From Anisakis pegreffii (lineage: Eukaryota > Nematoda > Chromadorea > Rhabditida > Anisakidae), in assembly GCA_035041965.1 (NCBI GenBank), contig JAPYMA010000351.1, positions 1 to 64,000 of the forward strand: 64,000 nt of DNA, read 5' to 3'. Under the pieces are notes generated by a model. That model saw only the letters and a program-made list of their open reading frames with translations, did not search any database and had not been told where the DNA came from. A program made the translations under genes and the position numbers. Below, one piece after another: positions 24,289 through 35,879 of this stretch; positions within the stretch are counted from its first letter, which is position 1, and the number at the start of each line of letters is the position of its first letter.

Positions 24289-25706
24289 CTGAAGTGATAG
24301 GTGAATGTAACGGGTTCGATGGTCGACGGTTATCTATCTTTGCCCAATGGATCACTGTCGGTGTTCTACACATATGATCGTTCCGATCATTCTTCTAATT
24401 CCAACTATGCAATCCCAAAAATGCTGTGTGCATTCATCGTTAGTGAGTGTTTTAAATGTGAATTTTGCAATCATCAACAAGCAACATTGCGTTGATCAGC
24501 ATACCAAAACGCAATCAACTTGTCCACCTAGTCAGCAAGGCTTCGAAAATTTTAGTGGAGCCAAATACTTCTCTTTTGTGACGTGATGAATTAATGTTCG
24601 CACTCAACGACTTATGAACAACCAACCGAAAAATTAAATGTTTCACAGAAAAGTTTCGAGCAAAGAAGAAACTTTTTTACTCATGAGGATGGATCACTTA
24701 ACGAACGAAATTATTGTAAAGGGCATGAATTTAACAGAACCAAAGTGCTCATTATTATTCTCTTCACTGAACAGTTCGACTCAGATTCAAAATCGTTTAA
24801 TTGTTTTCCCTGAGCGCTCAGTTGAAATTATGAAAATCAAGGTTTGGATTGTTGGAGTTTTTACGTTATTTTCTGAAATACGAAGATCGAGCAAGGCACA
24901 TTTCTGGATTCATTTCTTCGTTGACACTTTCAAATTATCCAGCATGAAGAGTAAGCCAAATTCCACGAAAAAGCCGTTGGATGCACATGCAACATCGATA
25001 TGCCCATTTGAACCATTTGAACCACTGTTAATTTCGATGACAGCATAGTTTTTCTTACCATAATGCCATTGCAAGCGACACATTTTGGTAGCAACCTCAT
25101 TCTTGTTCGAAACAGTGAAACTGAACAGTATAACAAAGAACAATGCTCTCAATCATGCCACTCATTTCAAAATCATCACTATTACCGTTACTTGTCAATC
25201 TCATTCTCGAAATTCTTTATTCGCCATCAGAAGCAATCATAAACGTTGATTTATTTCTGAATTACAATAGAAAAACAAATGGTTTGGAATTTAAATTTTG
25301 GATTTGGTGATTTTTAAGTTTGACTGAAAATTAAAATTGAATGGCAAATCACTCGAGCGATCGTCATACAGCACTACGCCTCCGTAAGCAAAATCTACGC
25401 CTACCGATATGATTCTCGCGTGATCATCGATTCTCATGCTACCAGCTGCTGAGCAGGCATGCATTAAAACTCCTCCATCAGTTTCATGGCCGAAGTTTAC
25501 ACTTCCACGCCATCACGCCCAGTGTTATGATCTTCAATGCCCGAATAGATGGTCGCATTTCATCAACTCTTGCAATAACTGCATAAAAAGAGCTGTTGTT
25601 CTCGTCGTTTTGTTGAACGAATGAATCGTTACTGCTGTCAGATGCACGGTTCCAAATTCAGTCTTGCGTCAGAGCTGTTTCGCATTTGAATTACCGTTAA
25701 TTTCAG
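24289..25706. other. Region upstream of G3 with overlapping unplaced ORFs
   Basis: A 136-codon plus-strand ORF lies at 24638-25048 and a minus-strand frame at 24910-25152. The latter has a hydrophobic start (RALFFVILFSFTVS, opening at TTG) and later CASNGFFVEF. They overlap, so at most one is real there. Neither has clear phase-1 splice borders. A cataaaa word at 25582 could be a weak TATA box for G3. Confidence 0.3.
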
Positions 25707-26885
25707 ATGTATTCCGCCGCAATATTGCTTCTAGTTTCGCATCTCTTCTACATTTTCGCCGCTCCAGGTATGGTGGAGCTCGTTAATTTATTCACTTTCG
25801 CTTATCAGCGATATCTTTAAATTTTTGGAAACTTAATGTCCTTATTTTGGCTTCAATGTTAACGTCAAGGGCAACTGAGAGAGTGCCCCACTCATTCGAA
25901 ACTTTGAAATGCTGGTCTCAAGAGGCATCGAAGGTAAAACGAATGTCCATGATAGGTTTGTCCAGAAGCATGCTGATTTCTTCAAATTGTTGAACTTTTC
26001 AGATTCTGTAGTTTTAGAGAAGTTTATGTGTTGTCAGGCAGTTTTACCTCTTTTCAGAAAGTTAGCTTAACTTTTGAACATATTATTTCAAAATAGTCAA
26101 AGAAGCAAAGTTGGGAGCAGCGCCTTCTTTGCTTTTATTTCAATAGTCAAATTTCGCTAGAGAACACCTGGTGAATGAGACGGGGAACCTCGGAAAAGGA
26201 GAGGAATGACGTGGTGAGGAATCTCGTCTGTCGGAGCTCCAATCTCGGATTTCACGGAAAGAGTCTAGGGGATCCCTCCAGCTGTTTCTAATCCAAATGT
26301 AAACAGGAAAGGTGCTACAAAGAAGCCCATCTCCCACGCTTTCATCATCATTTTGAACGAAGCACAACACTTTTCCATGATCTGGCAGTTGACGATGCTA
26401 ACAAAAAATTCTTCATTCCTAACAAGTTATTTCATCAGAATTCGAGCGGAAATCCAGCTATAATGAAGAACGGAGCGATGAGGACAGCGACGAAGATAGT
26501 GACGAAGACAGCGGCATTCTCAGCGACGAGTACAGTAACGAGTATGACGAAAACTACGACGACATTCTGAAACGTGCTGTTGCCCGAAGAAGGGCGAACG
26601 CACACAAATACTACAACAAATACGGAGAACCGAAAGGTGCAGTTCATTGTTTCAGCTGCAGTCATTAGAGAGCAATCAGGTTCGGGGCAGATAAACGAAT
26701 TTTATGACGTACAGTTGATATGCACACGTTCATTTCGTCTCCCCTCATTTCAGTCAGACTCAATGAGATCGAAACAAACCTGGAACATTCGATCAGATTC
26801 CCCTTTAACAAAAGCAAATCAACAGAAAAGTTATTCACCTTCACTGCATCAAGATGTAATAGTTGGCGTTTATGCCGATCATTAA
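25707..26885 (+). CDS. G3: small secreted acidic protein
   Basis: The leader exon 25707-25767 follows aatttcag and encodes MYSAAILLLVSHLFYIFAAP. Exon 2, 26439-26636 (198 nt), follows tcatcag. It begins EFERKSSYNEERSDEDSDED, continues with Asp/Glu/Tyr residues and turns basic (LKRAVARRRANAHKYY). The terminal exon 26758-26885 begins after cagtcag and ends VIVGVYADH-stop. Lengths 61, 198 and 128 sum to 387 nt, 128 residues, in one frame, with both junctions in phase 1. The acidic-basic layout with an RRR site could be a pro-region or a mineral/cation-binding protein; that is speculation. An alternative terminal acceptor at 26753 also gives an open frame, but the chosen frame is the one conserved in the copy at 28547-28593. 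Confidence 0.65.
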
Positions 26886-27528
26886 TACGATCATTATCGT
26901 TATGATCGTCACCAATTCAATTCGACGTCCCAAGCAATAACTTTAACTTCAAAATTGGAGTTGAAATGTCTAAATGATTGGACGACATTTATTGGAGCGG
27001 AAATTAGGAACTACACTATAGCACTAAGTGATTTTCAGGTATGGGCGGAAAACATTACTAGAAAAGGGGCAACATTAATTGATGAGCCTCACAGTTGAAT
27101 AAGGTATAACTTGGTCTCTGTATTTGAATTTAATTCGACACGATTACTAACTAACCTGATTAATCACGACACCATTCCAATTTAAATTGATGTTGTAATG
27201 ATCATTAAACGGATTTCTCATAAGTGATAATTTTCGCAGCAAATTTTGTAAGTTTTCAGCTGTATGTTTTAACTGTTCTTACTACCTAATCACTCCAACA
27301 TGAAGTAGTTATGATGAATTTCTTCCAGGTGTTTCGATAGCAAACTGATGTGCTTGATGCCTTGATCTGACCAATGCTTCTATTCCGCTCTCACAATTTT
27401 TTCGGCGATAAACGACGTGTTTATTTACTATCTAAATGGAAAATTTTCCTTTATAATAGCCGGAAATTTACTTGTTTTCTATGTTCTACTTCTAACGACA
27501 ATACGAATAAACCTATCTCAGGTTGTCA
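26886..27528. other. Gene-free stretch before the hAT insertion
   Basis: AT-rich with no phase-1 exon found. Its right end, just before the hAT element, continues in the sequence after the element (see 28547). Confidence 0.35.
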
Positions 27529-27536
27529 GTCTATTG
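27529..27536. repeat. hAT target-site duplication, left
   Basis: gtctattg, repeated exactly at 28547-28554 on the other side of the element. Eight-base duplications are typical of hAT insertions. Confidence 0.9.
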
Positions 27537-28546
27537 CAAGGATCGGTAATCCCCGGCCCGTGGGCCAAAATTGGCCCGCCGACAAAATTTTTTGGCCCGC
27601 CAGATGAATTCAAGAATTCGATTTTGAAAGACTAAAAGAGGCTTCGAATTACACCGTAAATATTCGACACAGAATTTTCTATGTCCAAAGTTTCTGGCGG
27701 GCGGAAAGTGTGTCGCCGACACGTACATTCTCTTGATATATCTGTACACATCTGAACGTGTTATCCAGAAATCATGCATGGATTCTGCTTTCTTGAGCGC
27801 ATCACTGAGAACAAATGTTGTTTGGAAGTCAATAAGCTCCAACCGAAATGCGGTCTCATATAATGAGGGTATAGTTTCTTTGGCCAGGGAGGATATATTC
27901 GCATTTGGGACAGCGAGAGGGTCACGAACAAGAGCAGTAATCGTAAAATGTCCCTCGGGATAGAGTAGTCGTCAAATCTGGACATGAAGTTGGCCTATAG
28001 CTGTTTGATGAAATCCACCATTCTATCTGTCACTTGTCCCCTGCCTGTGATTTCAATGTACTGAAGTGCAGGAGCCTGCCAGTTGTTAAGTCTAACTGGA
28101 AAAACTCCAGTTTCTTTGTAAACGATTCAAGCTTTTCAACCATGTCCACAATGGTTTTGCCATTCCCTTGCAGCCGAAGGTTAAGCTGGTTCAGGTGACC
28201 AAAAATATCAGTCAAAAATGTCACATTGGACATGGATATTTCATCTTGTAGAAAGGCAAGGTGGTCGTTTGCAATTCGCGTCTTGCTTAGGCTCAGGAAC
28301 GCCTTGACCTCATCCAGTAGTGCCCAGAAGCGCTCCACCGCTTGGCCTTTACTTAAACAGCGAACGTCGTTGTGGAGCTACTTTACTTGAATTATATCAC
28401 GATTTTTGCGACAAGCCTAAGTCTACAGATAAGAAAAAAACGTGTCCGGAAAAATGAGGAAAAAAACAATTTAAAAACATGTTGGCCCGCCAGTCAGTTA
28501 CTCGGGGAAATTTTGGCCCGCTGTCAGACCAATTTGCCGACCTCTG
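27537..28546 (-). mobile_element. hAT transposon copy (1010 bp) with intact ends and 8-bp target duplication
   Basis: The left end reads CAAGGATCGGTAATCCCCGG. The right end, on the minus strand, reads CAGAGGTCGGCAAATTGGTC. Both ends are followed by GGGCCAAAATT and GGCCCGCC words, as in animal hAT elements of the ZBED/GTF2IRD2-like type. The 8-bp direct repeat gtctattg flanks it exactly. Its transposase is a short C-terminal remnant on the minus strand, so the copy is non-autonomous. Confidence 0.9.
27560..28380 (-). pseudogene. Remnant of hAT transposase, C-terminal part, frameshifted
   Basis: From 28380 downwards the minus strand reads HNDVRCLSKGQAVERFWALL, then a segment with DEISMSNVTFLTDIFGHLN and NLRLQGNGKTIVDMVEKLES. 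This is the pattern before the dimerisation region in GTF2IRD2/ZBED5-like hAT transposases. After a stop near 28030 it goes on in other frames (FDDYSIPRDILRL; then MELIDFQTTFVLSDALKKAE and a FW..... stretch). At least two disruptions are present, and the N-terminal zinc finger and catalytic Asp region are missing. Confidence 0.85.
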
Positions 28547-28593
28547 GTCTATTGCATCAAGGCGTAATAATTGGCGTTTATGCCAATCATTAG
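28547..28593 (+). pseudogene. Second copy of the G3 C-terminal exon, interrupted by hAT
   Basis: After the target duplication the sequence encodes HQGVIIGVYANH and a TAG, matching the G3 end HQDVIVGVYADH-TAA. Similarity continues about 45 bp past the stop. The 5' part of this copy would lie left of the element, before 27529, but is too diverged for me to define. It is probably a duplicated G3 3' end that later took the hAT insertion. Confidence 0.6.
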
Positions 28594-29119
28594 TATCATC
28601 ATTATTGGTAAGATAAACATTGATACCGATGAGTTTACCGACTGTGATCGGTGTGGGATGGATAGGAGATATGAATGGACCAGAAAAACGCATGTAATCA
28701 GTGATAAATGCATATCATTTCAAGTGCATACATGATGTGAAATCGGAGGTCGTTCTCTGACGTACCCTGGAGAAGGCATGACAAAGACCATTGAAGGTTG
28801 AAGCACATGAGTTTGAGGTATAATGGGCGCCTTTAGACCCCAATTGGAGAGTCTATCGCTTCAGTGCTAGTGAGTTGAGTGGGACAGATAATCATCGCAC
28901 TTATTGTTATCGATCATTTTCAACGTTAGTTTAGTGAATGGAAAGCTTTGAACTGAACCCATTTAATAGAATGATGGGATAAAAAGTGACCTAAGAAATG
29001 ATACTGAATTGCATCTTTGAGAATCGAAAGGAACTGATGGAACTTAGTTGGAATTAGGGTTTGCAAAATCCCGACGTTTTTTCAATCCCAGGATCAAAAA
29101 TCGATCCCGGAATTGAAAA
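28594..29119. other. Gene-free stretch with a probable short repeat
   Basis: No gene seen. At 29055-29125, just outside the inverted duplication, the pair tttttcaatcccaggatc and gatcccggaattgaaaaa forms an inverted repeat, suggesting a small inserted element that the partner region at 46.4 kb lacks. Confidence 0.35.
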
Positions 29120-31930
29120 AATATCACCATATCCCATTTTCATTGTGTGTGACAAGGGTCCATTTAAGACTGCACTGACTTGCAATCCTATAAATCTAAA
29201 CCAAGAAATTTTCGGGTGGTTTTCAAGCGAGTGAAAGTTACGCCTTGTTAAACTGTGACTTGTTTTCATTTTCGTAAAATTTTCGGATTTTCGCTCAGTA
29301 GAATGCTTTACCTTTTACAGTGGAAGTGATGCAATCCGACAATCAGTGATGGAAGCTTTTAGCTCATTCATTTCATCAGTTTTTCGGAGAATATGAATCA
29401 CTTTCATGATTGGTTGGTATCTTTTTTTCGATACGCCCAATTCGCCTCCAATCGTTATTTGCGCACTGGATGAAAAATTGTCCTATATTTCTAGGATGAA
29501 CGGTTTTCGACATTTAAGTGCAATTCCAGATGCTTGACCAGTTACTACATCACGCCTCTATCTTTTAAATAGGGAAAGATTTTTCGTCCGAACAAATGTT
29601 ATAAGCACGTAGGAAATTCGATTAACTTACAAACCTGAACTTCAAAGGTGTTTTGCAACAATGATAGATTTATTCAATGATGGCTTGACAGCCAAACATC
29701 AAAATCTTGAGAAGGGAAAAGAAAAAAATCAAAACATCTGAAAAAGAGAAAAGTTACATAAACATTACATAATAAGAAAGAAATATTGATAACCAAATGA
29801 TAATAATAACAACGTTTTAGTGATAATATAATACTTACTACAATACTTGTAAAATGACAATGGTTCTTACTGTCATGACGAATTGCACAACATTTTATCT
29901 TGGTTTAATGCATTCAATGCGCTCTCTTCGTTTTGAACACATATTTGTACTGCAGAAAGTTTATCACTGATCGAAAGTGATTCTAATTAACAAAATGAGT
30001 GAACACCAAATACAAGCTGAATTATTCCGTTAATCAGAGCTATCAAGTGCTTATGGTTATTCCGACATCAGCACAATCGGAGATATCAAAATAACCTGAA
30101 TGACAGTAAATATCCGAATTAACCTGAATGACAGTAAATATCCGAATTACCTATGTTTGAATGGAAACTTTTTTTTTCATTAGATCACACTGAATTCCAA
30201 TAAAACATAATTCATGATAAAAGGTTTAAGTTTAATATGTTGACCGTTATTGAACCAGAACAACTTAACTGATCCGTATTTTGTAAGGAAAAGTCCATGG
30301 ACCTGCAATGTTCAGTAAAATAACTGTTTTTATTTTCAAATAACAGAGGTTTTTGATAATGCCCATCGTACATGTTCAAATCACAACGTAAAGATAATAA
30401 GCGCATTCTGAACGTTCACAAAGATTCTTTCCTTTCATAGCATATCCTTCATTTTGTTACATTAATCCTCCAAACAATTTTCAGTTCCTGATTCGAAATT
30501 TTTTTTGATTTTCGTTATGTAAATATGTCCTTTTGAAACAAAATGAAGTTTAAATCACCCTCACTGAAGAACATTCGAACAATACATCAACAGGAGCGTG
30601 AAAACTTCATAAACGGGCTTATATTAAGCGAATCCGTCATGCAACTTCAAATTCCAATATCTCCCACTTAAGATAAGGCATAAGGATTGAAACAACGAAA
30701 GACATGACATTGGATAAAACGCCCTCTCCCACCAACAATTGGAACTAATCTATCGCAACAGCAGTCATTTGCTGCCATTCAGGGCAACTTCCGTCCAGAT
30801 CGAAAGAGTAGCTGAGGCTTACTTGCTGACACTTAGCAGGCAATCAAGAGCAGATTCGTAATCAGCAAACAGTGCTCATGCGAGTTGATGCAAGTCACAA
30901 TCAGAATGTCCACACTATGACTGTGCTGTTTGTTTGCCAGCACTGATAAGTGTCACTGACTGATTATTTCGCAGCCACTAAACGGTGCAAGCTGATGTGC
31001 ACAGTTCATAAGCACAGTGACGGTCACTCACTATATTTGCATCACTCACTGTCTGCTGAACAATTCAAAATTCGTCCCTAGAATATATGAATTGAGAATT
31101 TAAACAGCATAAGACTACGAACGGCTCTATACTAATGTTCAGACGAATAAACGATAAAGTTATGCTTAAATAACATGCTGCCATTTCAATGTTGTATCAT
31201 TAAATTTTTCTATTGAATCGGAAATTGTGCACATGACTCGTAGAAAAATCATTGCGTACCCTCCCAGGCATGGATTCAATGGAATGCTCAGTTGAACCAA
31301 ACTTGTAAGAGATGAACTGAAAATATGCTGACACTGTACCCCAATCAGGTTTGTATGCTTCTTAAGAAATCGAAAACAACGAAATAATAATAACATTAAT
31401 ACCATGAGAAGGGACTGTACAATAATATGTGTACCACAAGAAATATTACGAAGTCGATTGGTGATATTTCTCGAGAGGTTTGTGGAGCGGTTCGAGGAAA
31501 GGATGAAGACTAATCACTTACTTGCGGTTGTAGTTGGAGTTGTCGCGGTGGTGGTTGTGGTAGTAGGTGGTGTGGCTGAATTTGCAAGTTATCGTTCTCA
31601 GTGTAATTATATGAATTCAATTCATTAATTGATTTTGCTGCTATTCACTGTGCATTCGTTATTGATTGCAGAACAAGGAACTACGGATTGTATTCGCAAG
31701 ACACAATCCCTGACTTGAAAAACATTCGCGAATAACTCACAACACTGATGGCCAGTACTCGTTACAGTACGGGGCCCCTGCCAGGCTACCCGACGGGATT
31801 CCGGTCCCCAATAATTTTGCTTTCCAACTTTCGTTCGGGATCCCTTCGTAGGGCGTTCTTCACGCGAGGATCACCTCGCGCTACGCGACTTGTTGGTCAG
31901 CCCTCCCCTTCCTGCTTTCATGCACAAAAT
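29120..31930 (-). repeat. Inverted segmental duplication, copy 2 (partner 43985-46405)
   Basis: Read on the minus strand, this follows the order of 43985-46405: a GC-rich repeat (31930-31745), intron, a Thr/Pro exon with its acceptor (31575), the C-terminal exon (29737) and the 3' flank. Example shared words: gatagaggcgtgatgtag, gtcaagccatcattgaat, gcctccaatcgttatttgcgc with its reverse complement. The segment around 29640-29740 is identical over about 130 bp; introns differ more. The middle differs in length and only parts align. Confidence 0.75.
29670..31575 (-). pseudogene. Minus-strand paralogue fragment of G5 (mucin-like exon plus C-terminal exon)
   Basis: The first exon, 31575-31522 (54 nt), follows caaattcag and encodes PTPPTTTTTTATTPTTTA with donor GTAAGT, phase 1-1. 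It matches the much longer G5 exon 45022-45426, including the intron sequence before the acceptor (acgataa-ttgca-ttcag). The terminal exon, 29737-29670 (68 nt), follows ctttttcag, is identical to G5 exon 8b, and encodes DVLIFFFSLLKILMFGC and onward to a stop that overlaps AATAAA. No leader exon was found to the right. It could be a real shorter gene whose leader I missed. Confidence 0.5.
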
Positions 31931-34580
31931 CAGCTGAAGTAAAATGGTACCAGTCAATTTCCAGGTCAGATATTCACCGATTTGATGCGGTTCATGAATC
32001 AGTCGTGAGTGAAGTTTAACGGAAGCGTAGACGCTTGTTTCTTCGATCAAGTGAAATGCATTTTTGGGCTCCTTTCGAGTTTTTCTCCAAAAGAATTATA
32101 GGGCCCTGCATCTGTCATTGCGGAATCGATAATCATTCCGCTCATTCTGAAATGGAACAAAAAAAGAATCCCTACGCTCATTTTCAAAGCAGATTCCTAA
32201 GAGCAGTAGAGTCGAAACTATGAATATCCAACGAAGTAGCACACACTATCAAACAATGATCTTCTGATGCTGCAAATCAGCTCCGAGAAGGTAAATCAAT
32301 AACTTGTGAATGAATCTAACACCTAAATGTCTGAACCGATTAACGAGTTTCTCCGCGAATCAGATCATCTTTTTGTAATGCGTTTCAAAAAGCATGATTA
32401 GTTACTAGATCAATTCCACTGTCTCTTTATCGCGTAAACACATCCCATATATATTTAGGTGATGCTTCGGAGTGGGTGATGCTCGCACTCAGGTTGAAGT
32501 CGCTGCTCAGAATCAAATCCATGCTGACTCTGACGCCTGGACTATCATTAACAGTGAGGCCCATACGAAGTTGATGTTTGAGATGAGGCTCAAGCTGAGG
32601 TTGAGCTTACTCTTAGACTGAGGTTCATCCTAACTTCGCGGCTGAATCTTACTCAAAGCAGAGGATAACCTTGAGTAAGAGTCCTCTATGAATAGCAATT
32701 TGAATAATTTGCTTGCCACAGAACATTATATTACGCTGCGCATGTTGTGAGATTCATCGCATTGGTGGATTCGAGTGTTCCAACGCAGCCAGACAATGTT
32801 TTTTTGCAAAGTATTATTCTGCAATCCTTTTTATCACTGCATAATTTTTATACTGCTCAGCGAAAACACAACGCTGATGAAAAGATATTTTGAAGCAGAA
32901 ACGTTTGCCACTTCCTCATACTCACAACAACAAATTTCACAAGGCACATATATATGCTCGTTGCTGAAAGTAGTGAATGAAAATGTTCTAGAAAAATTCC
33001 CAAAGTTCATGTTTCGAAGCTGAAACACTAGACCACTAGACTAACTCCTTTTATTGCGTTCATTCACTAATCGCCCGGCAGTCGAATAGTCGCTGACAGA
33101 AGCTATTATTTCCAACGAAGAGATAAACAGATTGAACACGGTAATTGCCGTAAAGTGGTGTGAGATTTAATGAATGCACGTTTTGATAATTAATTTTCGT
33201 TCTATTAACTAGTGAGTTGCTCCGTTACTGATTTTTTCACAAGATAGATATGGTTTCGATGGTGCCGCAGTAATTGCAACAATTGTTTTTCGGTGTTAGG
33301 TTCAGATGTAATTGATCAGAGCTGTGCTGTTGGCCTTGTGACTCAAGAATTCCTCTGTTGGCAAATAATTTCGTTGAAAGGTCGTTGTTGCAGCGGGTAC
33401 AACGTCAGGTTCATTCCTCCAAGCTGCACTGATTTGTCGAGTAAGCTGAAGAGACAATCTGTTGATACTTGGTTTGTTAATAAACTAGTCCAACACAGGA
33501 TGCTCGTAGGGGGCGAAATTTCATTATTTATTCTCAGCTTCTGCAGCTGTATAAAAGTATTCGAACAGCATCAAATTTTGTTCTGAACATGGAACCATGA
33601 AATAATTCAAAGTTATTTGGATAAAGTATAGGTTCATCCTGCAAAAATCTAGCGACAGATTTGATCAAACTTATTGTTTTCGAAATGGCCCAAGAATGAG
33701 TCTGTTACTCGGCCAACCCTTTCATTACAAGCTGAACTTGCGGTCGTTCGAGCATCATGCCCTGTAGCTTATATGCAAACCAAATTCATCGAGGAGTGGA
33801 TGTTCTCCGTAAATAATCTATCGAATCTTGAACACGAACAACTCAATATATTTGTGGCTTGATTGGCTATCATTCATATCCGGTTTGCTCATTGAAACGA
33901 GACGCAATGTAATTGCTTTTTTATGGAGCACTGTCGGTGAAAATTTTACATCGTTTCGATAGATTTGAATTTAATTGTGGAACGTCGTGCTGAAATGAAA
34001 TGTCGAAATTTATTGATGAATAAATTTCGAATAAATTGCCATTGCATAACTTTTGATTCTGTGAAACAGGCAGTTAAATTATGAAATTGAATTAATTTGA
34101 ACGTCGGTTATTCGTGTTCCCGAATCGACGACAGGACATTTGAGCGTATTTAAGCTCATGATGCATGAACGTTGGTGAGTAGAGTTCCCAATGATGCCCA
34201 ACTGTGCTTCAAATCGCATCATCCACATTCTCAAGATTTGAAGCTGATCGTGTCTCGCTATTGAATGCGGGAGTTTGATTCTCGAAGCTCTTTCGGCTTT
34301 TGATCTCCTACAATATGCCAATGTGCTAGGCTGACGCAAGCCCTGTAGATGCGGGAATTTCGTTTGTTGGTGTTTTTCACTTCTGTTCCCTTAATTTATT
34401 TCGCCTCCCTCCCCCTCCACTCTTCAAACGAATTCAGTTTCGATTAAGGCTGAAGTGCTTTCTAAAATTGTCGCAGTGCTAGTGCATTCCTCTATGCGAA
34501 CTAAATTATTTCGAGTTCTTCGATCGAATGTGCTGCTCAAAAAAAACTCGATTCTGAAAAGTTGCCCGCTCCAATTTCAG
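31931..34580. other. Gene-free stretch upstream of G4
   Basis: No supported gene. It holds runs of gaggctcaagctgaggttgagc-like words near 32470-32690 (weak short-period repeat) and a Cys-bearing ORF at 33293-33586 (listed separately). No TATA box stands out close to the G4 leader. Confidence 0.35.
33293..33586 (+). other. Unplaced ORF with a C-C-CC-C pattern
   Basis: After an acceptor-like gtgttag at 33299 a phase-1 frame encodes GSDVIDQSCAVGLV, then further cysteines as LCW, RCCSGY and PPSC, and stays open to 33586. The C...C...CC...C spacing recalls small disulphide-rich secreted proteins, but only five cysteines are in range and no leader exon or good donor is evident. Chance is quite possible. 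Confidence 0.2.
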
Positions 34581-35301
34581 ATGTTCTCCCTCCCAATCGT
34601 TCTGGTCGTTCTGCAGCTCAGCTGTTCTCTCGCTCAGCCACTCTTCGATCAAGGAGGTGATCGTTTTCTTCTCATTACTCTCTGATTCACAATTCAAAAC
34701 CTGATTTATTCTTTTCGATTTCTGTGCACCAAACCATAGTATGGATTTGCCTTAATTCATATCGTCTAAATCAAATTCATTATATAATTTCAACAGGAGC
34801 GAGCTCGAACCGCAACTGGGATAATTTTCAAGGAAAGAGATCAAGCAAATCATACAGTGACAATACACCTTTTGAATGTATGTTGTAATTGATCGTTTTC
34901 ATCTACTAAATTCTCCTCACTACAGAATCCATCTGAAGTGAAAATTTTTAACACTTGATGGTTTGTTCGATCAGGTTGACTTGACCAATTTGTCCATCTT
35001 TTAGGAATGTCTTGATCACCAACTAGATATCCAACAAGTTCAGTTGCTAACGAACTGTTTGAAAACCAATGATTCACAGTTGGTCAAACCATTTCATAAT
35101 TCTAACGTTGCTTCAGCGATCGCCTCGAAGTCTAGCAGTTCATCGTGGGGAGGATCTCGAGGTAACTCCGCAGCTGAAAACTTCCACACGTACCAAGCTG
35201 GACTCGGCGGCCCTGGATTCGGCGGCCCTATATTAAGCAACCCTGGATTCGGTATGATTACATCCTTCGCTTATGGTGGTGGCTTGCATTTCTATTCATG
35301 A
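34581..35301 (+). CDS. G4: small secreted Ser/Gly-rich protein
   Basis: The leader exon 34581-34656 follows caatttcag and encodes MFSLPIVLVVLQLSCSLAQP. Exon 2, 34797-34877 (81 nt), follows caacag and encodes GASSNRNWDNFQGKRSSKSY and onward to the GTATGT donor. Exon 3, 35117-35301, follows gcttcag, begins SIASKSSSSSWGGSRG, contains GGPGFGGPILSNPGFG and ends at TGA. Lengths 76, 81 and 185 give 342 nt, 113 residues, with both junctions in phase 1. Exon 2 is homologous to exon 2 of G6 (same 81 nt; shared W-D, R, S-(Y/F)-S-(D/E)-(N/D)-TP pattern), so G4 and G6 are related at the start and differ afterwards. Function unknown. Confidence 0.65.
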
Positions 35302-35450
35302 CGAAAATTGTTGAGAACCGCGAAATCATTATTAAAAGACAGTTAGTTGATCTCAGCTGCTATTTCTTCGAAAACGCTTCTGATTTAGACGCATTGGAAC
35401 CTTTGCGTTTTTTTTGAATCTTACATTGGTTCATCTTCCAGTACCCGCTT

Positions 35451-35879
35451 ATGCTGCATATATCCCTTATTAATCATGGGATACGACTGAAATTATGGAC
35501 GTTACATCAAAATGTTTTCAAAGGTATGTCGTTATCTAGCAACGGTATCCTGAGCATCTTTTTTCACACCGAATGGAAGGTACATTGGAGATTCTGTATT
35601 TTTGTTAACACACCAAGACTTTTCTGGATTTTTCTGTATTTACACTCTGTATTTTTCCGTATTCAGTTTTACATTAGTTTCGAAGTCGTATCTGTCACGA
35701 TTATTTTTATTTCATACATTTGTGCTATTGCAGCAATTACGTATGGATCAGTTTCATTGAATGAATCATTTTCAGAACATGATCATCGACGTGAAAAGAC
35801 TACCGATTTGTTTTATGGCGTATTTAACTGTGTCAAAAGTTGTTGTATCGTCTTGATATGGTTCACCGTTTTGAAATAA
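35451..35879 (+). CDS. Hypothetical ORF with two hydrophobic segments
   Basis: A 142-codon ORF, long for this non-coding background. Near its C terminus are VVSVTIIFISYICAIAAITY and, after a charged loop, VKSCCIVLIWFTVL, either of which could span a membrane. It starts only 150 bp after the G4 stop on the same strand, has no signal-peptide leader, and its borders do not follow the AG|ATG phase-1 pattern. It may be a chance ORF in T-rich DNA. Confidence 0.25.
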   Translation: MLHISLINHGIRLKLWTLHQNVFKGMSLSSNGILSIFFHTEWKVHWRFCIFVNTPRLFWIFLYLHSVFFRIQFYISFEVVSVTIIFISYICAIAAITYGSVSLNESFSEHDHRREKTTDLFYGVFNCVKSCCIVLIWFTVLK

